A DNA stretch of 64,000 nt from Lepidurus packardi (taxonomy: Eukaryota > Arthropoda > Branchiopoda > Notostraca > Triopsidae), in NCBI GenBank assembly GCA_023053545.1, contig JAKZAN010000002.1, positions 2,898,375 through 2,962,374 on the forward strand, written 5' to 3'. Shown piece by piece: positions 51,261-63,220 of the stretch (positions within the stretch are counted from its first letter, which is position 1; each line of letters starts with the position of its first letter). Made by a program: the position numbers and the translations under genes. The notes under the pieces were generated by a model. The model saw only the letters and a program-made list of their open reading frames with translations, did not search any database and was not told the origin of the DNA.

Positions 51261-54200
51261 TAATGCGAACTTATGGTTTGATATATGTTCGGTTAAACAT
51301 CACGTTTGCTCACTTCTGAAATTATACAATGTAATCCTACCTAAAACGAACACTTAAAAGTTTAATTCCGTGGTGTTTTAAACCTAGAAACAGTCAGTGC
51401 TTTGTAAGCGAGTGTTGAGTGAGTAGTTAAGTTGGACTTTAAGTGAAACTTCGGTACTTTGCTTTCTTGTTTATGCACATGAATTGAACGTGGAGCCCCC
51501 AAGGAAGTGCATGGGAAGGATTAAAATCTTCTTCTTGTGGAGGATTGGGGTCGCTGTCTGTGTGGCTGCATTCCTTTGGCCAGATTCTCACCCTCTCCTT
51601 CTCTCTTCCCTAGTTTCCCGCCGTATATATTATGTGTGAGCCCCAGCCATCAAAGTTAGGGCTACAAAAAGGAGTTTTCTGCTGTATGTTGTATGTGTTT
51701 GTGTGTGTAGGTATGTATGTATGTGTCTGCGCTACCTTCCCACCTTAAAACAGGTAAGAAAAGGTAAATGCCCTTGTTTGTGAATGTAAATGGGATGTTG
51801 GTGTGTTGTGGCGGCGCATAGAACAGAAGCAAGACGCGGCACAAAATTGGGAAAGGGGGGTTGGGTTGATGTGATATGACGGGGATTTCCCCTTTGGTTG
51901 GTTCTAGTCTGCTTTTTGAAGCATTCCATGAAGCTAGTCTCCGTCAGCACAAGGTCCGAAAAGTCTTGTCTTTTTTAGCGCCTTACGTGGATGATCTTTC
52001 TTGGACGTACCTCTTCCTCCCCGCCTATCCTCCCCTCACCCTCTTCGGAAAAAGCTGATTAGCCCAAGAAGCTTTGGTTATAGGAAGGCACCATAAGACA
52101 AAAACCAGTGCGTGATGGCATGCACAAGAGCCGTTACATCTGTTCCGTCCATCGTTTTCTCGGGCCTTTTCAATGTTGGCGAGAGAAAGAGAGACTATAA
52201 CTATACTACTAGTCTGAGGCTTGTACAAAAAAGGCTCGATGAGCTGCCAACCAGCACGGAGGCAATGGCCCTGCGAAGGAAGCGAGCCTAGGCATGGAAA
52301 CTGGCACATGCTTGGTTTAATTTTCATGGAGGTGCTAACGTGCTTCGAAACGCCCCTCTCTTCTTTGCAAGACAGCGAAAATTAAGAGCACAGCCAAGTA
52401 GAAAAGGCCTGTCAAAAAAATGCGTTGGAGCCTTTCGCACCCGGCATTCATTGCTTGAAATAAAAAATAAAATAAAGTTTTTCTTTCAGTTATTGTTCTG
52501 CGATGACTTTGTGTTTATAATTTATGACAATCTTATCTTTTTGTCGAATTTTTTTTTTACATAAGTATTTTTTTTTTGGAGGAAGTAGGTTATTTTGTGT
52601 GTACCTGTTTGGCAATCTGGACGGGCCACATTCTTGCCACTTGAGACATTCCAGACACCAAATAGGGATGCACCTGTAAGATGCCCGAGATGATGTATTC
52701 TAGAATGCGACCTCAAGACCCCCGAGATTCCTACAAGGGGCGTGTCTATGGCTTTCCCCCTTTTTTTTAAATGAGAACCTCAAGCTTTGCACTTCCCTTG
52801 CAATCAGTGCCATATAGTCTAACATCGAAGAAAAACGCCCCTAGTTGGGCTACTAGCCATGCGCAAATTGATTGAAACTCGAACCAATGGACTTTCGCCA
52901 TTTTTTTATTTTTTTCCCTGGCCATAACAAGCTCATTTTTATACGATTTGGCAGGTGGCTGGAAGGGAAATTAGTGAAAATAGCCATTATCTTTGCCCTG
53001 AGCTCTTGCAAAAACTAGCTTAAAATAATACGTAATAATAATAGCGTAATACATGGAGAAGTTATAACTTTTTGCGTCTTGGTTTCATTGTATTTCACGA
53101 ATTTATTTTTCTTCACATTATTTTTTTTTTTTTTTTGCGTGAAAGGATTTGTTGATCTCGCAAAGGATTGTTCTCGTAGTTCCGAAAGGGAAACATAGGG
53201 AGCTATGACGGGTTTTCTAAAGTGAGTGGAGAGGTTTTTGATTTATTCAGGCCGGGCCGAAAAAGGTGCGTGGAATGTGATGAGCTGTTGGATTCTTTTT
53301 TTTTTTTTTGTATTTGGGGTTGGGGGAATTTGGTGGTGCCTGTTCTGTGCTGCCGTTTGCTTGCCAAAAGCGTTCCAACACAGTGCGAACAGTCCCGACT
53401 ATCGAGTGTTAGCTCTTAAAGAGAGAAAGAAAACGACTGACTGTCTGGACACTGACCTCAATGCCCAAAACTTTACATTTTCTGAATATCTGCCATGTCT
53501 TAAGCTGTGCGAGCTGCTTTGAGCTGTGCCCCGTAGTAACATGGCGCTCATGACACAGCAATTGCACGAACGCCGCCGCCACTGATCAAGTTTTCACTCA
53601 TTAGTCCGATTCATTTCCAGTAAACGAGAGACTGGACTCTTGTCGAGGAGCAAAGATGGTCAGCTAATTTCCGGATTTTGGGGACTACAAACCGTCAGGT
53701 TAAGAATAGACAGGCAGATTTTTCTCGTTTAGAAATGTCCTCTGCAGAAAGACAAATTGAACGTTTTTCCTTTATTTCTTTGGTTTATTAGGCCTCCATG
53801 AACCCTGCTGAACCGCATGACTAGGTGAAATTTCAGATTTCATTGTTGGGAAAACGAAGCTTCTAGACTGGCATTAACAGGTCTGGATTCAAGTTTACGA
53901 ACGATTTGGGAAAGGTTTAACCCAGTTGGATTATTATGGAGTTTGTGTGAACAGAATCGCTGGAGCTAGATTAGAGGGATTCGCTTCAATGCAGGGGGGG
54001 ATAACCGTGAGAAACTTTAACACGATGCTAACATTGAACCTTTTCTGCCAAGTTTTAAGTTTCCAATTACATTCGCTAGAAAAAATCAGACGCTGTTTAG
54101 CCTTCCAAGCCTGAGATTATCGAGTTGAACACTCTGCAAGCTTTGTCAAGACGCTGCCGGAAACGGAAGACGCAAAATGAGCTTCCGCGGTGCGGAAATT

Positions 54201-57000
54201 TCAATTCCCCGTCACATTTCCTGAGGAAATCGAACGTCTTGAGCTTGTACGATGCGTAAAAGTGAATAATTTGAGCGATTAGCTTAGTATCAGTATGGAC
54301 AATTTTGAGAAACATTGATAAGGTTAGGATCATAAAAAGTTTCCTTCTCTATCTCTGTACTGTCTTAGTCAAATACATAACAAATATGCTACTAAAACTC
54401 GAGCTTTGTTTCTCGCATTCCTTCGAACGAACGTTAAATAGAACATTGTGATCGTCACAAGGCTCGTCGGACTAAGTATTCGCTCTTAAAATTTAATATA
54501 AAACTCAGGATTACTATCAATGTAAGATTTTATGAACCATTAGAACTTAAATATATAGTAGCAGTAGTTTTCTATCATTTTCTGGATTGAAATGGAAACT
54601 TTTTCCAGTTATCAAGTCCCGAAGCGTTACGGTTGAACCGTTTGTTGTCTTCCGGCGGCCATTTTGTGTCGTTTTGGCGCGTTTTCCAAGTGCAACTGAC
54701 CTTCGGATAGTTTTTTGGGGGGGTTTAAGAAACATCTAGCCGACTTTGAATGTCCTGAAATTAGTTTGAATTTGATTCTGCTTTTGATTCTGTTTACTGA
54801 AAGTCACTGAATCGTTAGGGTGGACTTTGGGAAGTGGGGATCAAAGCTCCAGCTTTTGGTTGTGAACCCAGTTCCCGTGGCCCCAATGTTGAGAACTTGT
54901 GGCAGTCCACAATTTTCCCAAGTTTCCAAAGTGGCATTGGCTGTGGTGGAGGCATTGGAATGCTTCTTCTTCGGCAAGATTCGAAATGACCTTGTTTACG
55001 ACTTGTAACTATCCTCCGGGATTCTCTCATTAACCCGCTTTCCTGTGTCGGCGGGAGGGAGGTTGGGGTTTCGTTCGTTCAAGAGAAGAATAACTCAAGT
55101 TCGAAAAGGACCATGAACGGCACTCAACATTGCAAGTGTGATTTCAATATTTCAAGCAAAAGGATTCCCCCATTCTGGGGTCGTTTTTATTCCCAAATAA
55201 TTCTTTTAAAACGTCATGCCTCTAGGGTAAGTAAATTTAACTTTCACAGTAGGATATAGTAACAGTTTTCTTTCGCGGACCATACATGGTTAGGTTATGC
55301 GTCCATTACTGCCCCCACATTTGCGTTTGTGGAGGCGTTTTTGGGGGCAACAAAATGCCTTTTCTTTTATTTGATCGCTGTATTGTAAATGCAACACTTG
55401 CCCAACGCGGAATGCATGTATGAGGGGAAAAAGTCTTGAACGGAAGTGCCGTATCGCGGCGTGGTCCCTGATAAGCGCATTCCTCTACCTTAATTTACAT
55501 AATTACAAACAACTATGTGTTGTGAGTAGGTGGCTCCTTGTTGGTTAAAGGCTGTCCAGCGACCTTATAAAGCATGCGGATCCTGGCATTCTTGAGCCCA
55601 AAGTCAGATTAAAGTTACAGCACGGTGGTTCAAGACAGCCCTGCGAAGGTTCCCGAACCCCTCTTATACCGTTTGCAGAACTAAAGGTAAATATTTCCAT
55701 TCCTTCCCAAATTGATTCAGGTATTAACTCAAACCGTATGTTGTTACATATTGGTGTTGTACTGAAACCATTTTTGTTTGTTCGCAAGATATCTTAATGT
55801 TGGTCTTCTTGTTTCCGTGTTGGTTAGGGAATCACATTACTTCTAGTTGGCAGGTGCAAATGCCCTCAGTGTCACAGTTGGCGTTGGGTTTAGGGGGGAT
55901 GGGGGCGGGGGTGCAGAACGGGACACGGAACGGACTCAGGTGAAAGAATAAAAGCAGCTGTCAGGTGCAGTTAGCTCAACAGAATACCTTTTTGATACGA
56001 TCGAAATAATTCAAACGAATAGACACCGAATTATAATAACCTATAGAATAGTAATTGTACTTGCGCAAAAAAGCGTTGTCTCAAATGCGGTTATTAATAG
56101 AGTAAAATGGCGGGATTTGGGAGGAGCATTCTTGATGACCTTACGTTAGTGCGAAAGGGATATCGTCTCTTGGATATCTGCACGTAACTCTTGCCAATTT
56201 CCTATGGAACCTATGTCTGCATATGTCTGGCTCGGATTCCCTACTGCTAATTGTTACTTGTTATTTACATTTAGTCTAACGATGTGGGACTATTGTACGG
56301 TTGTCATGTGTCCCTTTTTTCAACCCCATATACACTTCCTCCTTTCGCTTTGGTAAATGGTCTCGTTCTAGTTTTGATTGTTCCCGTAAAAGAGAGGGAG
56401 AGAACAGTATATGCGCATCAACGTAGCGATTTTCATTGTTGCACTGGAGGAACGTGACGTTTTTCTGTGGAAGTGATTGTTACATTGCGTGACAATAATA
56501 GGGGGCTAACAGTTAAGAATGTGAAACTTACTCTTTTAAAATTACTCCTGTCTAAATTACTAGCTGCTACAGGTAGTTATGGTAAAAAAAAATATTCCCA
56601 CAGTATTGCGCTTTTCTTGGTATTGAGTCCACACGTGGTAGTGGCATCGTTTATATAAGCTGTCTCCTTCGAAACTAGTGTATGAAAAAGAAAAAAAACG
56701 TGACAGATAATCAAGTTTTATTCCAAATGACTATGCCACTTTGGGAGAAAAATGTACAGACATCCCTATCGAAAGTGGGAGATAAGTACTGAATTTGTTA
56801 TGGGAATAAGTATTCGATTTTGTGGTTGCTTTTTGTGGGGGGGGGGGGGCGACGGGATTTCCTAAATGCGGAATGTTAGTAAGCAGATGAAGCTATTGGC
56901 TTTTTGTCGCTTTTTCCCAGGAAGTTATGTAGTTTTTTGGTACTGCCAGAAGTGCTTGTCGCTACCCAAGGAAACTTTTCTTTTGCGTTGGGACGTAGAC
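51261..57000. other. Intergenic stretch without supported genes
   Basis: No exon with convincing splice sites or protein-like reading was found on either strand. It contains GT/AT microsatellite at about 51686-51725, TTCATTGTTG at 53839 and 56432, a 13-base G run at 56837-56849, and a few GC-richer patches (for example 54810-55010). Confidence 0.5.
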
Positions 57001-57342
57001 GACGTCCCAAGGTTGTTAAAGGGCCCTGGTGACGTCATAGGGAGCGCTTAAAGTTTCTTTCGCGTTGCCGCGAGCCCCACGAACACTGGCAAGCCCACGT
57101 GGTTTAGCCCGGGCCCAAGCCCCAACGTACAGCTGTTTAGCCCGGCTGGCCTCCATTTTGGAACTGTCTTGGTCCCACCCCATGCTCGTATTTTGTTGTG
57201 TGTTGTGTCGTCTCACTCCAACTTGACCGGACTTGCCGTTCCTGACGTCTCTTTCGCCTCCTCACCTGTGTGCTATCGCTGCTCGCCTGGTCCGTAAATC
57301 AAACGCCAAAATCATCGGGGAGCGAAATTGAGCGACCATCAG
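57001..57342 (+). promoter_or_regulatory. Promoter-like island with probable untranslated first exon
   Basis: A GC-richer block with a full CRE (TGACGTCA at 57030-57037), C/T-rich stretches and few ATG codons, ending in CATCAG followed by the donor GTAAGAATC at 57343. This looks like a promoter and 5' UTR exon of a plus-strand gene whose coding part lies beyond the window or far downstream. Confidence 0.45.
57030..57037. promoter_or_regulatory. CRE palindrome TGACGTCA
   Basis: A perfect full CREB/ATF site about 300 bp upstream of the probable first-exon donor at 57343. Confidence 0.4.
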
Positions 57343-60300
57343 GTAAGAATCACTTTAAAGTTTTGTCAGCTTTTTGCGGAAGTTGAAACTCGATTGACTC
57401 CATCGAAGCTATTTTGGCTCGCGGATGGGGCCAGACGAGGACATATTTGAAAGCTCCAGCAGAAGGCGAAGGAGCAAGGTCGTTTTAAAACTGCGCAGCA
57501 ACTAACCAAACCATTCTTTTTTCGCTCGCTTTTTGCTTCCTGTAAAAGTTTTCCAAGACTTTTCCAAGTCCAAATTGGGATTTATTTAAGTTTGGCTTGG
57601 CAGTACAGATAGCCCACCCAAACCTAGGCCCATGGCCCCTTATGCAGCACGCCTTAACGGTATACGCTGGAATTTCACGTACGTCAAGGTGGCCTATGCC
57701 CGTAAACCATATTTAGAAAGAATTCCCTCTCCCCTTAACCTCCTCTTCTTAAAGGTCGTATCCGCCAGGTTTATAAATGGTGCGTCTTTAAAAGAAGTTT
57801 TGCCCATTCCGGGAGAGTTTGAAGCTTTTTGAAGAGGCGAATCAACTTTTAGGAAATTTTGGGTTTGGAAATTACCTTGAGACATGTGGAAACATGGGGA
57901 GTAGAAAAAAAGTAAGCGAGGACTTAAATCTTTCGCCTTGACACGAATAACGTCATGTGGAATAGCCAAGGGGGGAAAAGAGGCCTACAAGTTTTGAGTC
58001 CGAAGTTGCGAGAAGTTTCATCGCCTCTTTTCTTCCATGTATGTGTGTGTGTCTGATTTTGGGATTTCGTTACGTTTGTGGGGCTCGTTGCGTAGGCGAG
58101 GCTCAAGTCATCCATCATGTGCTTGTCAGTTTCCTGGTTTCGCCGCCCTCATCAAGGTGAAAAGATTTCCATACACTTACACACATCTCCTTTTCACTTG
58201 CAGTAGGCCTATTAAGTCTGCTTCGGTCTCCGCGCAACCGTGTCCCGAGAAATCCTGATTACCTCAGAGCCTCTTCAACGAGGCTGCACCCACATTTTTA
58301 AGATTTGACTTCCTGAACATTCTCTGGAACTAGGATTTTGTTCTTTCCCGCTTTTACAGACTGGCTTATCGGTAGCGATATACTTTCCCAAAAACGTTTA
58401 TGAACGAACAATCTCGAAACAATCGTCAGAACGAACTTTTGTCTTAAAATTTCTTATAAATATGGAATTTCCAACACCGTCTTTTTTGGTTCCTTTCATA
58501 TGTAGCTTAAAATTGAACCTGAATGATGAGTTCGGATTGGAAATAGCGAATCTTGCGATACCAAGACTGCATCTGCACGATTTACTGCACTACATGGCGT
58601 TTCTGGCTTATGCGCTAGACTATTTCCAACTCTGCTAATTTCTTTAACAAGTTTTTTTAACAAACGTTAGGCTCATTTTAGAGCTAGTAAAGTCCCCTAC
58701 TTTACTGTCAAGATAATGTGCTGAAATTGCAACATTTTTCACATGGTACCAGTAGAACCTCTGTACCGCGTTCGAATTCTGGGATTAGGCTGTGCGCACA
58801 ACTTTCTTCATTCTCAAAGATTTGTATTGAAAAAAGTGACTATATCCTAAATGTATAACTCTCTCACATTATTCTCTGGAGATTTTGCCGAAATTTAGAA
58901 TAATTGTTGCGGTAAAATCGCAAATGTTGCACAGGTCTCTTAGTCGCCTGGACGAAGTTCATGATACATCGCTCGTTAGCAAGCCCTTGTGAATGGGCAA
59001 TGTCAAGCCAGTAGACTTTCCGAGAATTTTTCGTTTGCACCCCCCCCCCCCCCCCCTTTTTTTTTCCTTCCTTCTCGTGTTCCCTATATACCGAGTACAC
59101 AATCTTGTTCCACATCCTGATCCTTACATCCTCTTTTTCCCCTACGGATTCGCTCTGCGTGTCTGCCTGCGTATGTTTATAGATATGTGTGCGGGAAACT
59201 GGGAAACAAATTCCGAAAGCCTTTCCAAGAGAGAACGAAAAGCAAAAAGAAGCAGAACGGAAGAAAAGAAGAGAAAGAGAGACATAAAGGACGAACAAAA
59301 CTCGTATGCCAGAACACAGGAAGCGTATAGGCTTGTCATGGTTGACTTGGAACTTTTTGCCTCTTTCTTATAGCACAACTGGGCTTGGCTATTTTCTTAT
59401 TTTACTTTATTTCACTTTGGTAAAAAAAAAAGCTTTCGGTAAGCCAGCGGTCCAAAAGTCGCTGTTTGGTGCTGAAACTGGCCCGTTTCGGCCAAAGGCG
59501 AATGGGCATTCTGATGTGGGGCAAGACAAGACTTTTCTTCTCGTGAGAGAAGAGAGAGAGAGAAGTAGCGAGAGATGCTGTGGTATGTGGGTCAAACTCT
59601 CCATCAGAACCTTTTCCTTCCTGCTTGCGAGTCTGCTTCACTTTGGGAGAGCTAAATTTGTACGGATTTTCGACGCAATATTACTTAGCCCGCTGGAGAC
59701 ACAATTACCCAATTGACAAGTTATTGTTCATTATTGGATTGAGATTCGAAGGGCTTTTTGGAAGGGGGTTGCCAGTTCCGAACCCTATCTTTTCGAGGGG
59801 GGATATAAAGAGACACAAGTCTTTATCCACATCCGGTCATGCTGCTAAAGTTTGAATAGGGAGAAAATGGAGGGGAAGGGGGCAAGATGGTAAATGGCAA
59901 TTAGGTTTCATTAAAAACGTACCGGATTTTCGCTGGGGAAAGTTTTGAGCAAGAAAGTCTGTGCAACAAACCTTCCCAATCCCAGCCCACATTCCAGTCC
60001 CATTCTAGAAGACGAGAAGCTTGAAAGCTTGAGTCATTATGAAAATTTTCTTTTTCGCTGCTGCTTCGTGAATTAGAAAGAGAGAAGTCTAGCCAGTTGT
60101 GGGCTCAGGCACATTTTTCCCAGTCGTATCAGTTTCCTTGTCATAATAAATGCCGTTCTCTGCTTTTGTGGCTTCCTTTCCTTCGTTTCACCAACCTGGA
60201 TTGGAAGCCAAACAAGTTCGCAAAAAAATCTTCTCCGAAACTTTGCCGAGCGTTTTTCAAAACTTTTCGAGCTTTCAAAACCCACGTTTCGAACCTTTTT

Positions 60301-62600
60301 AAGTCAACAGTTGACGTCTAGGGAGATCAAAACTGTCCACAAAAACGTTCCCAGGATTCAGCGAAACTTTTTTTTTTTCAAGGCACACCCCTTCTCCTAA
60401 CCATGTCAGGGTTTCGCACATTTTTGAGTACTTTGGCTAGCCTAGCAGCGTCTAGGGGGGAGCAAAACGTTCGCAAAAATGTTCGCTGCACGGCAGCTGC
60501 GCGCTGGCGAACAAAATGGAGTTGAAATCGAAAGATTTTTCGAATATTGCGAGTGAAAAGCTGTACGGAAAAGCGTCTTAACTTGGTATTCAGCTGGAAA
60601 ACAACGGCAAGTAGAATTTGTTCGGGGAGAGGGTACCAGTTGTGCCCGTTTAGCTCGTTTTTCGTTCGTTTGCCCCATTCATTCATGCCCTCCGCGACGT
60701 CGCTCTGGCGACCCTCCGAAGACCGAAAAAGTTTCATTCATTAACTGCGTTAGCTGAGGTTCTTGGCTTTGGGGGTTGTTGGGGGCTTTTCTAGGGTTTG
60801 AAGGGATAACAAGGTCCCGGGCAGATGTTTCGTTAAGATCCTTAAACCGTATCATCTCAAAAAGTAAGTCTTTTTTTTTTCGTCTTGTAAATGTGTCTCC
60901 TTCCTCTTGTGGAGTAGGAACGTATAGGAAACATGGGGCCTGGTCGGTTCTTTGTCTTCCCTTTTTTATCCTCTCATTTTGTATTTCATGTGTGTGACTG
61001 ACAGCGACTGCTAAGCATTCAAGGAAAGACCGCGAAACAAGTATGCGTAAGCAACCCTTATTTGTTGAATTATGGATTGGGATTCATTTGCAGCTTCCCA
61101 ACGCCAAACGAAACAGACACACATACGACACATCCGTTCCCATTTTCTTTTGTAGGGGATTAGGGGCGATTTAGGACTGAGAATTAGGAATTACATTCTA
61201 AACCCTTCGGGGATTTTTTGTTTTATTTTAAAGTGTATTTCCCAATCTTGTATTGATCAATTGGGTTGAGGGAATTTCTAGGCTGATGACGTGTTCCGAC
61301 TGGGATGATTAGTGAAATTTGAGGCCTTTTTATAGTAAATTTGTTGTTTTTATGTGAAAAAGGATTACAACACAAATTGGTCTTCATTGCACAGGAATTT
61401 TTATTAGGTGGTTACCAATTTCTCTATTTTTTTTATTTTTTGGGGAAGGGCTCGTTCCGTTTCTTGTTTGTTCTGCTGGCGAGGGAACGCCAAAGTCTAG
61501 CACGGCGAGGCTAAGGGATCTTGGTGCGGGTTAAAAAGGGATGAGAAGGCGCATTAGTTCGCCATTCGCCGTCTACTCGCTCATTCGCCAAGTTTCCTTC
61601 GTCGCGTACGGTCGTAAAGCTTGAAGGCTTCTGTGTTTGGGACGTTTCGCAAACACGTCTTTTTGCCTTCATCCTTACCAAAAAGTGTACACCCATCGTA
61701 CGACCTTTATTTAAAAGTCTCTTCACTTAACATCCGTTGCAGTGACATTGTGTTTCAAAAAAAGCTTTTGGGACCCAACGTTTTTGGAAAAGACTTCCGA
61801 TTCATTGTTGCGAAATTCATTGTTGGCCGTCCAATCCCCCACCTTCCTTCCCAAGTTTCTTTTCGACACGTTTGGACTCCAACCAAGCTTTCGCCTAAGG
61901 TAAATTGTGCTATGAATTGCTCAAAAGTTAGTAAGGACGAGTTCAGATGGGGAGACATTGAAGGTTTGCTGGAATTTTAAAAGGGGAATAAGGGCAGACA
62001 GTTTTTAGTCATTACGTGTTGACGGTTTTAGGGAGCCGCGTGTCAGGTTAGTTGGTAGAGTTCGAGGCATATCTGTTTTGCGCAATGCAGCGTATCAAGC
62101 CGCAGGACCGCAAAAGCAACAAGTCAACGAGACAAATTTGAGCCGTGCAGAACGTGCTCTGCAAGAAGACGCCGAATGTGTGTCGTTTCGGGACTCGGCG
62201 GCGCCAAACAAGTTATTGAATATGCCTGCAAATGTCAGGGGCCTTTGCCTTCGCTGGGTTTTTTTGGCTTGGTTTGGCTTTTGGAGTTTTGACTTTGACT
62301 TGAACAACCCAGCGCCCGTCTTTCTGGAGCTTGTTGATCGCTCAAGCGCAAGGAATAAATACTAGAATCATGTCGTATTCCTTTCATTTTATTGGAGGTT
62401 TGTTTTATGGGGGTGGATACTTTTGCAAATGACACTGTTTCTTTACAGCTCGCGGATTGGGTTGTCAAAACTGAGGGGCTTCTTTTAATGGGGAAATGAC
62501 ATGGTTAGGCGTAGTTCTTTTCTGCCATTTTCTAAAATAAATTTTTTAAAAAATCCAGCTCTAATGCGCTTTTTGGTCTTCTACAGAACTCTGTATCCTC
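57343..62600. other. Possible long 5' intron or intergenic DNA
   Basis: No coding exon is supported. It holds a 17-base C run followed by T (59040-59065), paired TTCATTGTTG sites at 61801 and 61816, a GC-richer patch at 60440-60860, and possible donors without partners. If the exon ending at 57342 is real, this may be its first intron. Confidence 0.4.
59040..59065 (+). repeat. C homopolymer of 17 followed by T9
   Basis: On the minus strand this reads A9G17, so this tract has a purine run next to its G run. Confidence 0.8.
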
Positions 62601-63220
62601 CCCTACGTAAAAGAGGAAGTGACGTCACAGCGAGTTTAGGAAAGAATGAAGCTAAAATGAATGGATGGAGGGAGACGAAATCGACAGAAAAAGGGGCGTG
62701 TAAGGATACGAGATATTGGGCGTTGGAATGCGTCCGTGGGAAGTTATGATTGTATATAGGATTTGGAGGGAATTTTCAGATAGGAAGTTTCTATTTTATA
62801 ATTTTTTGAGGGGAAATTGGGTTTGATAATTTGAGAGGAAAAGATTTATTTCAAGAGGAGGGATTACATGGAAGCGTTATTTTAAAAATAGACCCCTGGT
62901 TGGCCTTGTTCTCTTTGCTTTTCTTTTTTTGCCTAAGCAAGGCGCTAAGACGCAGACGCCGAAGACGCAACGCAAAAAATAGAATCGTTTTCTGGAAGGG
63001 GGCAAAAAAGGCGATGCCTTTGCTTTTGTCAACGTAAAAGACGTCGCGTCGACTCGCGTCTGGGTACGTATTCGGGCCTCCGATTGGATACCTATTTTGG
63101 AGCGCGCTGAGTCAGTCAGTCAGAACCCGCAATTCCAAGACGGCGGCGCCGCGGATCTTGCGTCTTGTGACTTGTTTGTCCGGATTCTCAGTCCCTTTTG
63201 CTCCGGCTCATCAGTTCCGC
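62601..63220. promoter_or_regulatory. Second promoter-like island
   Basis: A GC-richer patch with a CRE (TGACGTCA at 62620-62627), clustered GACGTCGCGTCGACTCGCG near 63040, and TGAGTCAGTCAGTCAG (AP-1-like TGAGTCAG) near 63107. No exon is firmly seen. It may be an alternative promoter for the gene suggested by the exon ending at 57342. Confidence 0.35.

Noticed and set aside
23797-55965. Shared 16-mer ATAAAAGCAGCTGTCA at about 23798 and 55949
   Set aside because: Only one pair; the first copy is in a coding exon and flanks do not match, so chance is the simpler explanation.
61621-61980. Plus-strand open frame of 119 codons in the gene-poor region
   Set aside because: Starts from a non-ATG codon, has no splice partner, and the peptide shows no recognisable feature.
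62078-62365. Plus-strand open frame of 95 codons
   Set aside because: Begins at TTG, not ATG, with no splice or poly(A) support.
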